This document shows, piece after piece, positions 1 through 8,435 of a stretch of 64,000 nucleotides of DNA. Numbering within the stretch: position 1 is the stretch's first letter; every line of letters starts with the position of its first letter. Below the pieces are notes generated by a model that made no database searches, was not told the origin of the DNA, and was given only the letters and a program-made list of their open reading frames with translations. Both the position numbers and the translations under genes were made by a program. The stretch is from contig NZ_JAGHQX010000007.1 of assembly GCF_017744095.1 (NCBI RefSeq), positions 124,001 through 188,000 on the forward strand. The letters are read 5' to 3'. The DNA comes from Shimia sp. R10_1. GTDB taxonomy: Bacteria > Pseudomonadota > Alphaproteobacteria > Rhodobacterales > Rhodobacteraceae.

Positions 1-387
1 CCAAATGGGTTGCATGAGGCGGATCTGGCAAAAGACAGTCCGCATGCCCCGGAGCGCAGGTTGGTTGCCCTTTGCGGTCTTGGCAGGGACGCACAGGCGG
101 ATGCTGACGGGTTTACGGAAGGGGACCTGCGCGTCATTGAGGACGCGCTGGATGCCGCCGCGCCTGACGTGGCTGATGAGGCATCCATCATTTGCCCAGC
201 CTGCAAAACATCGACTGTAGCGCGCATTGACCCTCTGGATTTTGCCTTTCCGGATATGCAGGGGATCTTGCGGGACGTGCATGCGCTTGCCAGCCGCTAT
301 CACTGGTCTGAAGACGCCATTCTTTCGCTGCCCAGCGCGCGCCGTCGTGCCTATGTGCGTCTGATTGGACAGGAGGCACGCAGATGA
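1..387 (+). CDS. T4-type baseplate protein homologue, C-terminal part (eCIS)
   Basis: The reading frame is open from base 1, so the start lies upstream and only the last 128 codons are visible. The visible part carries an ICPAC dicysteine and ends in a helical segment, SRYHWSEDAILSLPSARRR, of the kind found at the C-terminus of eCIS baseplate proteins related to the T4 baseplate family (PF12322) or DUF6760. It probably contributes to baseplate assembly of the contractile injection system. Its stop overlaps the next start in an ATGA, implying translational coupling. The family call rests on the context and the C-terminal motif only. A TTG at base 10 could be read as a start but is not credible, because the frame continues upstream. 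Confidence 0.55.
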   Translation, partial: PNGLHEADLAKDSPHAPERRLVALCGLGRDAQADADGFTEGDLRVIEDALDAAAPDVADEASIICPACKTSTVARIDPLDFAFPDMQGILRDVHALASRYHWSEDAILSLPSARRRAYVRLIGQEARR

Positions 388-1340
388 GCCTGTTTGCCAA
401 AGTGATTGCACGTGCCGCGGTGCCCGGCCAGCCCGTTCTGCCAACGGCGCAGCCCAAAGGCCTGTTGCGGCGCGACGCCTCTGTGCCTGAGGTTGCAGCC
501 CCTTTGCAGCGCGTCGAGGGCGAAGAAGATGCCCTGGCGCCCTTGAGACGCATGGAAGAGGAAGAGACGGCGCAGAGCCTGCGTCGCACGGAGTTGGCAG
601 AGGTAGACGCGCTGCCCTTGCGACGGTCTGAGTTGGAAGAGGAGGCCGAGGCGCAGCCTGTGCGGCGGGAGGAGCTGGAGCAGGAAGAGGTCGCCCAGAC
701 GGTGAGACGCGCTGAAGAGGAAGGTGAAGAAGAGATGCAGGCGTTGCGGCGTGAGTTTGTTGAGGAGGAAGAGAGCGAGGCGCAGGCTTTGCGCAGAACC
801 GAGGCCTCTGAGGCGGATATGGAAGAGGATGCTGCACAGCCATTGCGCCGGGCTGAGATGATGGAAGAAGAGGCTCAAACGCTTCGTCGAGAAGCCGAGC
901 TGGCAGAAGAAGAGGAAGAGGTACTGACGCTCCGGCGCTCAGAACTGGCGCAGGAGGAACTGGGGCCTGTGCGGCGTGCAAGCGAGCAAGAGGCTGAAAG
1001 CGCGGAAGAAACGGCGCAGCTTTTGCGCGCGGAAGAGCCGGACTTCCCCGAAGAGCCAAGCCCAGCGCAGGCTTTACGGCGTTTAGATGGACCGTCTCCA
1101 GCAATAGAGGCTGGCGCAATGTCAAACGATGTGTCCGCACCCTTTGCGGAGCCTGACCCGTTACATGCGCTTGTGCCCGTGCCGCCGCCGCAAACTGTGT
1201 CTCAGTCAGACCGGCCGCGCGTGCAGATCGATCAGATTGATGTGATGATCCATGAACCCACGCCCAACACCCAGAGCAGCCCTGATTTGGGCGCACAACT
1301 GTCTCGGATGCTGTCCGGGCGGTATTTGCGGGGGCGGTAG
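384..1340 (+). CDS. Acidic repeat protein with periodic (L/V)RR motifs, eCIS-associated
   Basis: Unknown function. The 318-aa product is mostly low complexity: about 14 imperfect repeats of 13-18 residues between residues 30 and 235, each beginning with a PLRR, TLRR, ALRR or PVRR-like tetrapeptide followed by a Glu/Ala-rich stretch. The N-terminus (MSLFAKVIARA) and the C-terminal 40 residues (VQIDQIDVMIHEP, then a basic tail ending YLRGR) are not repetitive and may be the folded or docking parts. It sits between the baseplate gene and the DUF4255 cap gene in the eCIS operon. The same QPLRR motif occurs in the N-terminal leader of the large cargo protein at 18000. I infer a scaffold, adaptor or cargo-loading role; no enzymatic motif is visible. 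Confidence 0.7.
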   Translation: MSLFAKVIARAAVPGQPVLPTAQPKGLLRRDASVPEVAAPLQRVEGEEDALAPLRRMEEEETAQSLRRTELAEVDALPLRRSELEEEAEAQPVRREELEQEEVAQTVRRAEEEGEEEMQALRREFVEEEESEAQALRRTEASEADMEEDAAQPLRRAEMMEEEAQTLRREAELAEEEEEVLTLRRSELAQEELGPVRRASEQEAESAEETAQLLRAEEPDFPEEPSPAQALRRLDGPSPAIEAGAMSNDVSAPFAEPDPLHALVPVPPPQTVSQSDRPRVQIDQIDVMIHEPTPNTQSSPDLGAQLSRMLSGRYLRGR

Positions 1341-1343
1341 GAT

Positions 1344-2291
1344 ATGGCCACGCCGGAAAGCTCGCTCTCGGTTGCACTGCAGGAACTGGCGGAATTCATC
1401 GCCGGTCAGATGGCCGATGATGTGATTGTTTCGGTGGATGTGCCCAACCGTGTGAGCAAAGCGGCAGAGGACAGCGACAAACACCATCTGAATCTTTTCA
1501 CCTATCGGCTGGCCCCCTCCGGCATCCATGCAGATCAGTCAATGCAAGAGCCGTTTTTTGTCCGTGCACAAGTGCTTGTGACGGCTTTCCCGGCAGGCAA
1601 AGGCAACCCGCCCGCAGATGCGGATCTGCGCGTGCTGGGGCAGGCAATGCGGGTGCTGTCCTCGGTGCCGGTGTTGCCTGTGGTGCTGCCCGGGGCGTTG
1701 CCCGTTGATGCAGAACCGGAGGATTTTCGGGCAGCACAGACCACGCAGTATCGGCTGCAGGTGGTGTTCCAAGCCCCAACGATGGAAGAGTTGAACCACA
1801 TCTGGACCACACAAGGTGGCGAGCTGCCGTATCGATTGTCTGCGGCCTATGAGCTGGCGCTTATTCCGATAGAGCCGTTGGTGCATGCCGCGCCTCCGGA
1901 GCCTGTGCAGGCTGTTGAGCTGCTCTCAGGTGTGGGCACTCAGGCGGCGCCGTTTCAGATGTTTGTGTCGGCGGGGCGGCTGTTTTCCCATCTTGAGGTG
2001 GCAGCGGCCACAGCGACAGCGGATTTGCGCGTGGTGGGGCAACCAGAGACCCGAATTGGCGTTACAGTGGAATGGGTGAGGGCCGGCGGAGCCACACAGC
2101 GCCAGCCAGAGCAGACTTTCACGGTCGCCACCACAGACATCGACAGTGGCGCAGCGGGGATTTCGGTTGCGCTGACAGGCGCGTCGGCCGGAGACCGGGC
2201 TGTGCTCTACACCCAGCCTTTGAATGCAGATGACACGCCTTTGTCTGAGAAGGTCTATGCAAATCTGCTGCAGTTGACGGTGGGGGCGTGA
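1344..2291 (+). CDS. DUF4255 (Pvc16/Afp16-like) tail cap/terminator protein
   Basis: This 315-aa protein begins with a Pvc16-type N-terminal domain (PF14065, DUF4255). The pattern is an N-terminal helix (SVALQELAEFIAGQM), a strand with VDVPNR, then LNLFTYRL, where family members carry NLYLYRV-like text. The family caps the end of the sheath-tube assembly in Afp/PVC particles and sets the trunk end. The second half, from about residue 185, is a beta-rich extension. It starts at an ATG four bases after the previous gene and is followed five bases later by the AAA+ ATPase, the usual Afp16/Afp15 neighbour relation in reversed order. Confidence 0.85.
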   Translation: MATPESSLSVALQELAEFIAGQMADDVIVSVDVPNRVSKAAEDSDKHHLNLFTYRLAPSGIHADQSMQEPFFVRAQVLVTAFPAGKGNPPADADLRVLGQAMRVLSSVPVLPVVLPGALPVDAEPEDFRAAQTTQYRLQVVFQAPTMEELNHIWTTQGGELPYRLSAAYELALIPIEPLVHAAPPEPVQAVELLSGVGTQAAPFQMFVSAGRLFSHLEVAAATATADLRVVGQPETRIGVTVEWVRAGGATQRQPEQTFTVATTDIDSGAAGISVALTGASAGDRAVLYTQPLNADDTPLSEKVYANLLQLTVGA

Positions 2292-2295
2292 CACG

Positions 2296-3678
2296 ATGAC
2301 CATCGCGGCGCACAGCATTGAGCTTGGCCCAGCGCCGCTGGACGCAGAATGGCGACGCATGGGGCATTTGCTGGCGTTGGCCGAGGCGAGCCGCGCGGGG
2401 CGGGCGCTGGATGAAACCTTCAGCAAACAGTTTGAGACGGTGAACTCTGCTGTAGACGCGGCGCGCAAGGCTGGAGCTTGGTCCTGTTTGATGCGCACCG
2501 GGGTCTCACAGGAGGCTTTGCAGGATCTGCTGCGCATTGATCTGGATATCCTCGCGGCTGCTCTGGCGCCGGTCGCGCAGCCTGCGCAAGCGCCGCGGAT
2601 CCATTCGTTGCAGCCCCACATTGGCAATGCCTGGGTGAGCCTGCCTTTGTTGCAAGAGCTCATGATGCTTGAAAGCGGGGCTGACATCGCGCTGATGGCG
2701 GCACGGATCAGCGCGGGAGCACCGTTGGTGGCGACAGGGCTTTTGCGTGCTGAGGGCAATACGCCTTATCAGGTGTTGCGTCCCTCTGCGCGACTGATTT
2801 CGGCCTGCCTTGGGCGGGATGCAGAGCTTGCCCCGCCGCCGGGGGCGATCCTGTCGACACAGCGGGGCGCATGGGAGGAGCTTATCCTGCCAGACACAGC
2901 CATTGCGCAGCTCAAAGACTTTACCGCCTGGGCGGCGCGGTCGCAGGAGATTTCTGACGACTGGGGAGGCAAGCCAGTGCATGGGCCGCTGGCATTGTTT
3001 TCGGGTGCCTCTGGCACTGGGAAGACCTTTGCGGCGGGCTGTATCGCTGCTGCGCTGCAAACGCGGACCGATGAGCCTTGGGCGCTGTACACGCTCGATC
3101 TGGGGCGGGTGATGTCCAAATATGTCGGCGAGACGGAAGCCAATCTCAACGCGCTGCTGGAAAGCCTCGATGGGCGGCGTGCGGTGCTTCAGATTGACGA
3201 AGCGGATGGGCTGCTGGGCAAACGCGGTGATGTTTCTGATGCGCGAGACCGCTATGCCAATCTGGAGGTTTCGCACCTGTTGTCCCGGTTTGAGCGCCAC
3301 ATTGGGCCGGTCATTTTAACGACAAATCTGCGCGCCAATGTCGACAGCGCATTTTTGCGCCGTTTCCAACTGATTGTGGATTTTCCAGCACCGGATGCCA
3401 AGGCGCGTGAAAAGCTTTGGGGGCTGTTGCTGCCCCCCAAAGCACCGCGCGCGAAAGGTTTGGATCTTCGGCAATTGGGTGCGGATGTGCGCCTGTCCGG
3501 CGGCGCCATTCAGAACGCTGCGCATTATGCCGCTGTTCTGGCAGCAGAGGCAGAGACGCCGATTGGCCCACCACAGATTGCCCGCGCGGTGAAAGCCGAG
3601 CTCTCCAAGGATGGGCGACAAATTCGCAAATCCGAACTCGGTCACTTGGCCGATTTTCTGGCGGAGGCCCAATCATGA
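2296..3678 (+). CDS. AAA+ ATPase of contractile injection system (Afp15/Pvc15-like)
   Basis: 460 aa. The N-terminal 200 residues are a helical non-ATPase domain. The C-terminal half is an AAA+ domain with Walker A GASGTGKT (Lys243), Walker B AVLQIDEAD (Asp301, Glu302), a sensor 1 segment VILTTNL and the arginine-finger-like stretch SAFLRRFQ. This arrangement matches the ATPase found in every eCIS locus, whose family is thought to act in particle assembly or cargo handling. The stop overlaps the next ATG by ATGA. No odd features; length is within the family range. Confidence 0.9.
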   Translation: MTIAAHSIELGPAPLDAEWRRMGHLLALAEASRAGRALDETFSKQFETVNSAVDAARKAGAWSCLMRTGVSQEALQDLLRIDLDILAAALAPVAQPAQAPRIHSLQPHIGNAWVSLPLLQELMMLESGADIALMAARISAGAPLVATGLLRAEGNTPYQVLRPSARLISACLGRDAELAPPPGAILSTQRGAWEELILPDTAIAQLKDFTAWAARSQEISDDWGGKPVHGPLALFSGASGTGKTFAAGCIAAALQTRTDEPWALYTLDLGRVMSKYVGETEANLNALLESLDGRRAVLQIDEADGLLGKRGDVSDARDRYANLEVSHLLSRFERHIGPVILTTNLRANVDSAFLRRFQLIVDFPAPDAKAREKLWGLLLPPKAPRAKGLDLRQLGADVRLSGGAIQNAAHYAAVLAAEAETPIGPPQIARAVKAELSKDGRQIRKSELGHLADFLAEAQS

Positions 3679-3905
3679 GCCAAAACAATATCCATCTGCG
3701 CCGTCTGACAGTGACCTTGCCTGCCTCAATGAAAGGCACGGCTGCGCATGAGGCGCGCCGTATTGCCGAAGCCATGGCGCAAAAACTTTATGAAAACGGT
3801 GGCGCGGCGCACAATCTGAAGATTGAGAGTGGTGGCCACAGCGGCGCGCAACTGGCGGAACGGGTGGCGGCAGCCCTACCGAAAGGGGGGCGCAATGGCG
3901 GTTGA
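3675..3905 (+). CDS. Small eCIS operon protein of 76 aa, unknown function
   Basis: The start ATG at 3675 overlaps the ATPase stop, and the stop lies inside the start of the following gene (ATG 3895), so the frame is tightly coupled on both sides. This is the main reason to believe in it. The product is MSQNNIHLRRLTVTLP followed by an amphipathic helix (AAHEARRIAEAMAQKLYE) and a Gly-rich, basic tail. The start LRRLTVTLP looks like a strand. Many eCIS loci carry a small hypothetical protein at this place. I cannot assign a family; a small structural or chaperone role is possible. Confidence 0.7.
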   Translation: MSQNNIHLRRLTVTLPASMKGTAAHEARRIAEAMAQKLYENGGAAHNLKIESGGHSGAQLAERVAAALPKGGRNGG

Positions 3906-4527
3906 GACGCGCGGTGTGCTGTTTGAATATGGGCTGTCGATCCCGCCGCTGGCGTTGGTGTTTCAGTTCAATCCGCAAGAAATTTCACGCTCTCGCACGG
4001 TCACCGTCAAAACCGGCAACGCGCCGGGGTCGCGCGGCGGATATGATTTCCTCAGCCCCCTTGAGACGGCGCGGGTTGCACAGGGGGTCGAGATGCAGGC
4101 GGAGAGCTTTTCGATCGACATTTTGTTGGATGCCACGGATGCCATGCAGGAGGGCGATGCGGTGGCTGCCAAATTTGGTGTGCAGCCGCAGATAGATACG
4201 CTGCGTTCTATGGCGGAACCCAAAAATCAGGGGCCGGGTGGGGTGCAGGTTCTGTCGTCGCTTGGATTGTCGGGCACGCGGGCTTTTGAGCGACAGGAAA
4301 CAGCATCGGTGCTGGTGTTTGCGTGGGGGATGCAGCTGTTGCCGGTGTTTTTGACCGGTGTGGCACAGAAAGAGGCGCTGCATCTGCCAAACCTGATGCC
4401 TTACCGCGCGACCATGAGCCTGACCATGCAGGTCATCGAAAGCGCCAATCCATTTTTCCTTGCAGACAAGGTGCGACAGACGATGGGCGCGGCACTGAAT
4501 GTGGCAACAGGATTTCAGACGGGGTGA
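3895..4527 (+). CDS. CIS tube-domain protein (Afp7 N-terminal-like)
   Basis: 210 aa. The N-terminus contains the hallmark LVFQFNPQEISRSRTV, typical of the contractile injection system tube protein family PF19266, which forms the N-terminal domain of Afp7/Pvc7 and connects the inner tube to the hub. A frame-open upstream extension to 3823 exists, but the ATG at 3895 gives the family-like N-terminus and an 11-base overlap with the previous gene. Here the tube domain is a separate gene and the LysM-like part follows as its own gene six bases downstream, so the Afp7 architecture is split into two polypeptides. Confidence 0.85.
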   Translation: MAVETRGVLFEYGLSIPPLALVFQFNPQEISRSRTVTVKTGNAPGSRGGYDFLSPLETARVAQGVEMQAESFSIDILLDATDAMQEGDAVAAKFGVQPQIDTLRSMAEPKNQGPGGVQVLSSLGLSGTRAFERQETASVLVFAWGMQLLPVFLTGVAQKEALHLPNLMPYRATMSLTMQVIESANPFFLADKVRQTMGAALNVATGFQTG

Positions 4528-4532
4528 CAGGA

Positions 4533-4859
4533 ATGGCGTTTTTTAAAGGGTCTTATTACGAAGAATTGCCGTCTTTTGCGCAGCAGGCTGCGGATGGGTT
4601 TCAAGGGCCGCGCGCCCGACCGATTGCCGCGCCTGAGGCCGTGCTTGAACATTCGGTGCACGTCGGGGATCGGTTGGACACTCTGGGGCACCATTTTTAC
4701 GCCAATGCGCGCGACTGGCGGAGACTGGCAGATTGCAACCCGCAGGCGCTGTTTGCGGAGGATCTGATTGTGGCGCCTGCGGACTTCCCCGCCAAAGAAG
4801 AACCGAGCCAACGTATCGGCAAAGTGGTGCTTGTGCCGCGCAGACGGGAGGGGAGATAG
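4533..4859 (+). CDS. LysM-like baseplate protein (Afp7 C-terminal/gp53-like)
   Basis: 108 aa. The central part, from about residue 42, reads HSVHVGDRLDTLGHHFY, then ARDWRRLADCNPQALFAEDLI, which follows the LysM pattern of a GDTLxxIA core, a W, and an N with a P. In eCIS and T4-like baseplates such LysM-like domains (gp53, Afp7) bind within the wedge-hub interface rather than to cell wall. The N-terminal 35 residues begin MAFFKGSYYEEL. Start ATG 4533 was chosen because it follows the preceding stop closely; an in-frame ATG at 4323 would sit deep within the previous gene. Confidence 0.8.
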   Translation: MAFFKGSYYEELPSFAQQAADGFQGPRARPIAAPEAVLEHSVHVGDRLDTLGHHFYANARDWRRLADCNPQALFAEDLIVAPADFPAKEEPSQRIGKVVLVPRRREGR

Positions 4860-4862
4860 GTC

Positions 4863-6032
4863 ATGGCATTGCTGTCTTCCATATTGGATCCAGGGTTTCG
4901 GCAAGCGGCATCTGTGATTGTTGAGACCGGACAAAATCGCAACGATATCGGCGCGCTGGCGGATTTGATTTCGGGTCTGGAAATCACGGCCACCCGAACC
5001 GAGGCGACCACGGGCATGATTCAGATCGATGATCGCCGCCGCGAAGACGGCACCTGGATGGCTGCGGACAGTGGGTTTTTCGCGCGCTCGATGCCAATCG
5101 TGGTGTCTGCGGATTTTCAAACCCACGTCGAAGAGATTTTTCGCGGCTATATGGTGGAGCTGAAGCCAGAGCTGCCCGCAAACTCCGGTGAGGCGAAGCT
5201 GACAATCCATCTGCAGGATGATGGGATTGCGCTCAATCGCGAGCATATGCGCCGTGTGTGGGGGGCGGAGGCACCTATATCTGATCTCGATATCTTGCGG
5301 GAATTGGTGTCTCCGTTGAACCTGTCCGTGGATGCAGACTCTGCGGAAGGGCAAGCTGCACGCGCCTTGGCCATGGATGGCACCCCGGTTCAGTTCCTGC
5401 GCGATCGTGCCATCGCCAATGGCTATGAGCTGATTTTCAGTCGGGGCGGGGTCTATTTTGGCCCGCGTCGTCTTCAAGGTGAGGCGCAGGCCACGATCAT
5501 GGTCTATGCGGGCAATGCCACAAACTGCTTGAGCTGGGCGCTTTCAGATGATGCGCAACAGCCCGATGCCGTTGCATTTGAATTGGCACCAAGGGAGTCT
5601 GGCGCAGATCCGCTTGTCGAAACGGTTGTGGCGGGCGAGCCATTGCTGGGGACGACACCTGCGGCCGCAGAAGGCGCGGATTTGGGCACGCCGTCTGTCC
5701 AGCGGTTGAGCCAGGAGGGGGATGAGCCCGAAGAGGCAACCCGCGCACGGGCGCAGGCGGTGGCAGACGATGCCGCCTTTCGCATCCGCGCCACCGGCGA
5801 GTTGGACGGCACGCTCTATGGCCATGTGTTGCAGGTTGGCAAACTTGTGGGGGTGGATGGCACGGGCACGCGCAATGGCGGGCTGTATTACACTGACAAG
5901 GTCACGCATGCTTTTACCCCGGATGGGTATCGGCAGCGTTTTGAACTCATGCGCAATGCGACGGGAGACAGCGACAGCCTTGGTGCCGCGCCGCTTTCCA
6001 CTGCGCTTTCTGCCATTTCGGGATTGTTCTGA
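4863..6032 (+). CDS. Phage late control gpD-like hub protein (gp27-like half of Afp8)
   Basis: 389 aa. The beta-rich protein resembles gene D/VgrG N-terminal hub domains. These form the trimeric hub that the tube sits on and the spike hangs from. The segments HVEEIFRGYMVELKPELP and VQFLRDRAIANGYELIFSRGG match the gp27-type fold (phage_GPD family), with the typical cell-puncturing hub pattern of a 'VQFLRDLARRNGY'-like helix near residue 180. The stop TGA shares a base with the next ATG. Separate gpD-like and gpV-like genes replace the fused spike protein of the Afp/PVC systems. Confidence 0.85.
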   Translation: MALLSSILDPGFRQAASVIVETGQNRNDIGALADLISGLEITATRTEATTGMIQIDDRRREDGTWMAADSGFFARSMPIVVSADFQTHVEEIFRGYMVELKPELPANSGEAKLTIHLQDDGIALNREHMRRVWGAEAPISDLDILRELVSPLNLSVDADSAEGQAARALAMDGTPVQFLRDRAIANGYELIFSRGGVYFGPRRLQGEAQATIMVYAGNATNCLSWALSDDAQQPDAVAFELAPRESGADPLVETVVAGEPLLGTTPAAAEGADLGTPSVQRLSQEGDEPEEATRARAQAVADDAAFRIRATGELDGTLYGHVLQVGKLVGVDGTGTRNGGLYYTDKVTHAFTPDGYRQRFELMRNATGDSDSLGAAPLSTALSAISGLF

Positions 6033-6847
6033 TGCCTCTGATTGACACGCTGGAAACATCGCTGCGCAAACAACAGACGCAGTACTTTGGAAAGTATCGG
6101 GCTTTCGTTGCAGACACGGAAGATCCTGAGATTTTGGGCCGGATCAAGATGGTTGTGCCATCCGTATTGGGAGAGGCTGAAACCGACTGGGCTTTGCCAG
6201 CTGTCGCCTATGGGGGCGGCGAAAACTACGGAATTTTGGCGGTGCCACCTGTGGGCAGTCAGGTGCTTGCAGAGTTTTTGGAGGGCGATCCTTCGTCGCC
6301 TGTCTGGACCGGAACATTCTGGCGTGCACCAGCCGAGATGCCTGCGGAATACACCGGACAGACGACCAAAATTCTGAAGACGGAAAGTGGGCATGTGTTG
6401 ACCTTTGAGGATCAGGACGGAGAAGAGGCGGTGACGTTGCGCTCTTCGGCGCAGGCCGAGGTGGTTTTGGATCCCGACGGCGGTATGGCCCTGACCGATG
6501 CCGGGGGCGCCAAAGTCGTGATAGACGCCGCCGCCAACGAGATCACCGTGGAAGATGCGCATGGAAATGCGATTGTTCTGTCATCGTCCGGCATCACCTG
6601 CACGGACATAAATGGAAATGAAATCAAAGCGTCAGCGAGTGGAGTTGATGTTAAATCTGCCGCGATTGTGAACATCGAGGGCAGTCAAGTCACCGTGGCC
6701 GGTGCCGGTGGCGAACCCTTGATAAAGGGCGCGACATTTCTGTCGATGTTCAATTCTCACACGCACGCCACTGGCGCCGGTCCCTCAGGGCCTCCGATAC
6801 CGCCGCTGACGCCTGCGGTTCTGACAACAAAGAGCACAGCCCAATGA
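6032..6847 (+). CDS. gpV-like spike protein with C-terminal HxH tip
   Basis: 271 aa. The N-terminal OB-fold (about residues 15-110) has the family signature ILGRIKMVVPSV, TDWALPAV, VPPVGSQVLAEFLEGDPSSP and WTGTFW of the baseplate assembly protein V/gp5 group. The middle is a repetitive beta-helix rich in Val, Asp and Gly (for example ITVEDAHGNAIVLSSSG), the membrane-piercing needle. Near the C-terminus, NSHTHATGAG contains an HxH motif like the iron-coordinating tip of P2 gpV-type spikes. It couples to the hub gene by a one-base overlap and to the gp25 gene by an ATGA overlap. Confidence 0.88.
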   Translation: MPLIDTLETSLRKQQTQYFGKYRAFVADTEDPEILGRIKMVVPSVLGEAETDWALPAVAYGGGENYGILAVPPVGSQVLAEFLEGDPSSPVWTGTFWRAPAEMPAEYTGQTTKILKTESGHVLTFEDQDGEEAVTLRSSAQAEVVLDPDGGMALTDAGGAKVVIDAAANEITVEDAHGNAIVLSSSGITCTDINGNEIKASASGVDVKSAAIVNIEGSQVTVAGAGGEPLIKGATFLSMFNSHTHATGAGPSGPPIPPLTPAVLTTKSTAQ

Positions 6848-7239
6848 CACAGCCAGACGTCACACTGCCCCGGGTTCGATATATGGGTTTTCCGTTTCGC
6901 GTTGGCGCAGATGGGGCAAACAGCGCAGCGCGGTTTGATCACATCCGTCAGCAAGTCGAACAGGTTCTGTTCACCTCGCCGGGTGAGCGGGTCTTTCGAC
7001 CTGAATTTGGATTTGGCGCGCGTCGGCATGTGTTTGAGCCCAACGCGGGGGCGCTGTGGGAATATGCACAAAACCGGCTTTACGGCTCTTTGGCGGAAGC
7101 CTTGGCAGGCGAGGTGGATCCCAAGACTTTGCAAGTTGAGATCAACGCGCCTCAGGATCGCCCAGAGGTGATGCTTGTGCGCGTGCGCTACGTGATCGCG
7201 GCCCTGCAAAAAGAAGAATTACACGAGATAGAGGTGTAG
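6844..7239 (+). CDS. gp25/GPW-like baseplate wedge protein (Afp9-like)
   Basis: 131 aa, the usual length of the family. The pattern HIRQQVEQVLFTSPGERVFRPEFG, then LWEYAQNRLYGSLAEAL, is diagnostic of gp25/lysozyme-like baseplate proteins (PF04965), including the conserved EFG-type turn that starts sheath polymerisation. Located directly after the spike and before the baseplate J-like pair, as in other eCIS loci. Start ATG overlaps the spike stop; the next gene begins three bases after its stop. Function: nucleates the sheath on the baseplate wedge. Confidence 0.92.
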   Translation: MTQPDVTLPRVRYMGFPFRVGADGANSAARFDHIRQQVEQVLFTSPGERVFRPEFGFGARRHVFEPNAGALWEYAQNRLYGSLAEALAGEVDPKTLQVEINAPQDRPEVMLVRVRYVIAALQKEELHEIEV

Positions 7240-7241
7240 CG

Positions 7242-8435
7242 ATGGCGCGGTTGGCCGACCCAAAACTGATTTTTGATGGGGGCTGCCCGGACTGCGGAGA
7301 GCGGGTGGCCAGCTTGCCGTTGCCGATCCCTGGGGTCGAAGATGACTTTGATTGGGCCACACGGGACTATGACAGCTTTCGCCTCTTCATGATGCAGGAG
7401 CTGGCCTCTCGGTTTCCACAGCGGCGGCGTTGGACCGCTGCGGATATGGAGGTGGTGCTGGTGGAGGTGCTGGCAGCCGCGCTTGATAGGGCCAGCCATG
7501 CCCTTGATCGCGTGCAAGCGGAGCGGTTTCTGGACAGCGCCCGGCGCCCGGAAAGTGTGCGCCGCCTTCTGAAACTGATCGGATATGATGCGACGCTGCA
7601 TATGGATCAAACCTTGTTGGCGGAGCGGCCAGAAGCCACCCCAGAAGCGCGTGTGGAAGGCTTTTGGCGGGAAAATCCCATGGCCATGGAAGCTGCGAGG
7701 GCCGCCGGGCCACGCTTGATCGCGCAACAGAACCGGATGGTCACACTTGCCGATCATGCTGAGGCGCTTCAGGCGCACCCGCTGGTCGCGCTCGCGCGTG
7801 CGCGGCTTGTGAGCAACGGAGCCTGGCCAACGATTTTTGTCTCCGTACTTCTGGAAGACGACAAGGCGCTTGATGCGCCGTTGCATCAGGGGGCCGCGGA
7901 GGCAGTTCCAAATCAGGTGCGCCGCGAGATTTGGGCGCAGGTCTTGCGCTATCACACTGCGCGCAACCTGCCTTTGCCGAACGTGGATGACCGCCTGACC
8001 GGGCGACGTATTTTGCGCGCGTTGATCGAAGACTATCGCATGATAGGCACAGAGGTTTTGCTTGAGGCAGCCAAACCTGCGGCCATCAACATCACCCTGT
8101 CGATCCGTGCACAGCCCGGGTTTTTCCGATCAGAGTTGAAACAGGCCTTGGCGCAGGTCTTTTCAACCGATGAAGGGCGGTTTTTTGAAACGGGTCGCCT
8201 CGATTTTGGGGCGGCGCTTTATGCATCTGATGTGATCGAAGCGGCAATGGCGGTGGATGGGGTCGCGGTTGCCTGCCTCAATCTGTTTCGGCGGGTGGGC
8301 AAGGGATTTGAAGATCAATCCGCAGATGGCGTGATCACGGTGACAGAGGATGAATTCATCCAATGCCGGAGCGAGAGGTCTAAGCCTCAGAGTGGGATGC
8401 TGCGGATCGTTGTTAACGGGGGAGAGGCTGGATGA
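7242..8435 (+). CDS. Baseplate J-like protein, first copy (Afp11-like)
   Basis: 397 aa. The N-terminus has a CPDCGE dicysteine near residue 16, then FDWATRDYDSFRLFMMQELA and ADMEVVLVEVLAAALDRASHALDRVQAERFL (a pattern of putative baseplate assembly proteins), followed by a C-terminal region with EDYRMIGTEVLLEAAKPAAI and LKQALAQVF, which fits the end of gp47/JayE-like proteins. It would form part of the baseplate wedge (gp6-like). Stop overlaps the next start (ATGA). Shorter than its neighbour and probably its partner in a heteromeric wedge. Confidence 0.82.
   Translation: MARLADPKLIFDGGCPDCGERVASLPLPIPGVEDDFDWATRDYDSFRLFMMQELASRFPQRRRWTAADMEVVLVEVLAAALDRASHALDRVQAERFLDSARRPESVRRLLKLIGYDATLHMDQTLLAERPEATPEARVEGFWRENPMAMEAARAAGPRLIAQQNRMVTLADHAEALQAHPLVALARARLVSNGAWPTIFVSVLLEDDKALDAPLHQGAAEAVPNQVRREIWAQVLRYHTARNLPLPNVDDRLTGRRILRALIEDYRMIGTEVLLEAAKPAAINITLSIRAQPGFFRSELKQALAQVFSTDEGRFFETGRLDFGAALYASDVIEAAMAVDGVAVACLNLFRRVGKGFEDQSADGVITVTEDEFIQCRSERSKPQSGMLRIVVNGGEAG

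Noticed and set aside
384-1340. CRISPR-like repetition in the DNA of the acidic repeat gene
   Set aside because: Units are short, variable in length and in frame; they encode protein repeats, with no constant spacer-repeat structure or cas genes.
4515-5477. 320-aa minus-strand frame inside the hub gene
   Set aside because: Antisense to clear hub, LysM-like and tube genes; no start signal or domain.
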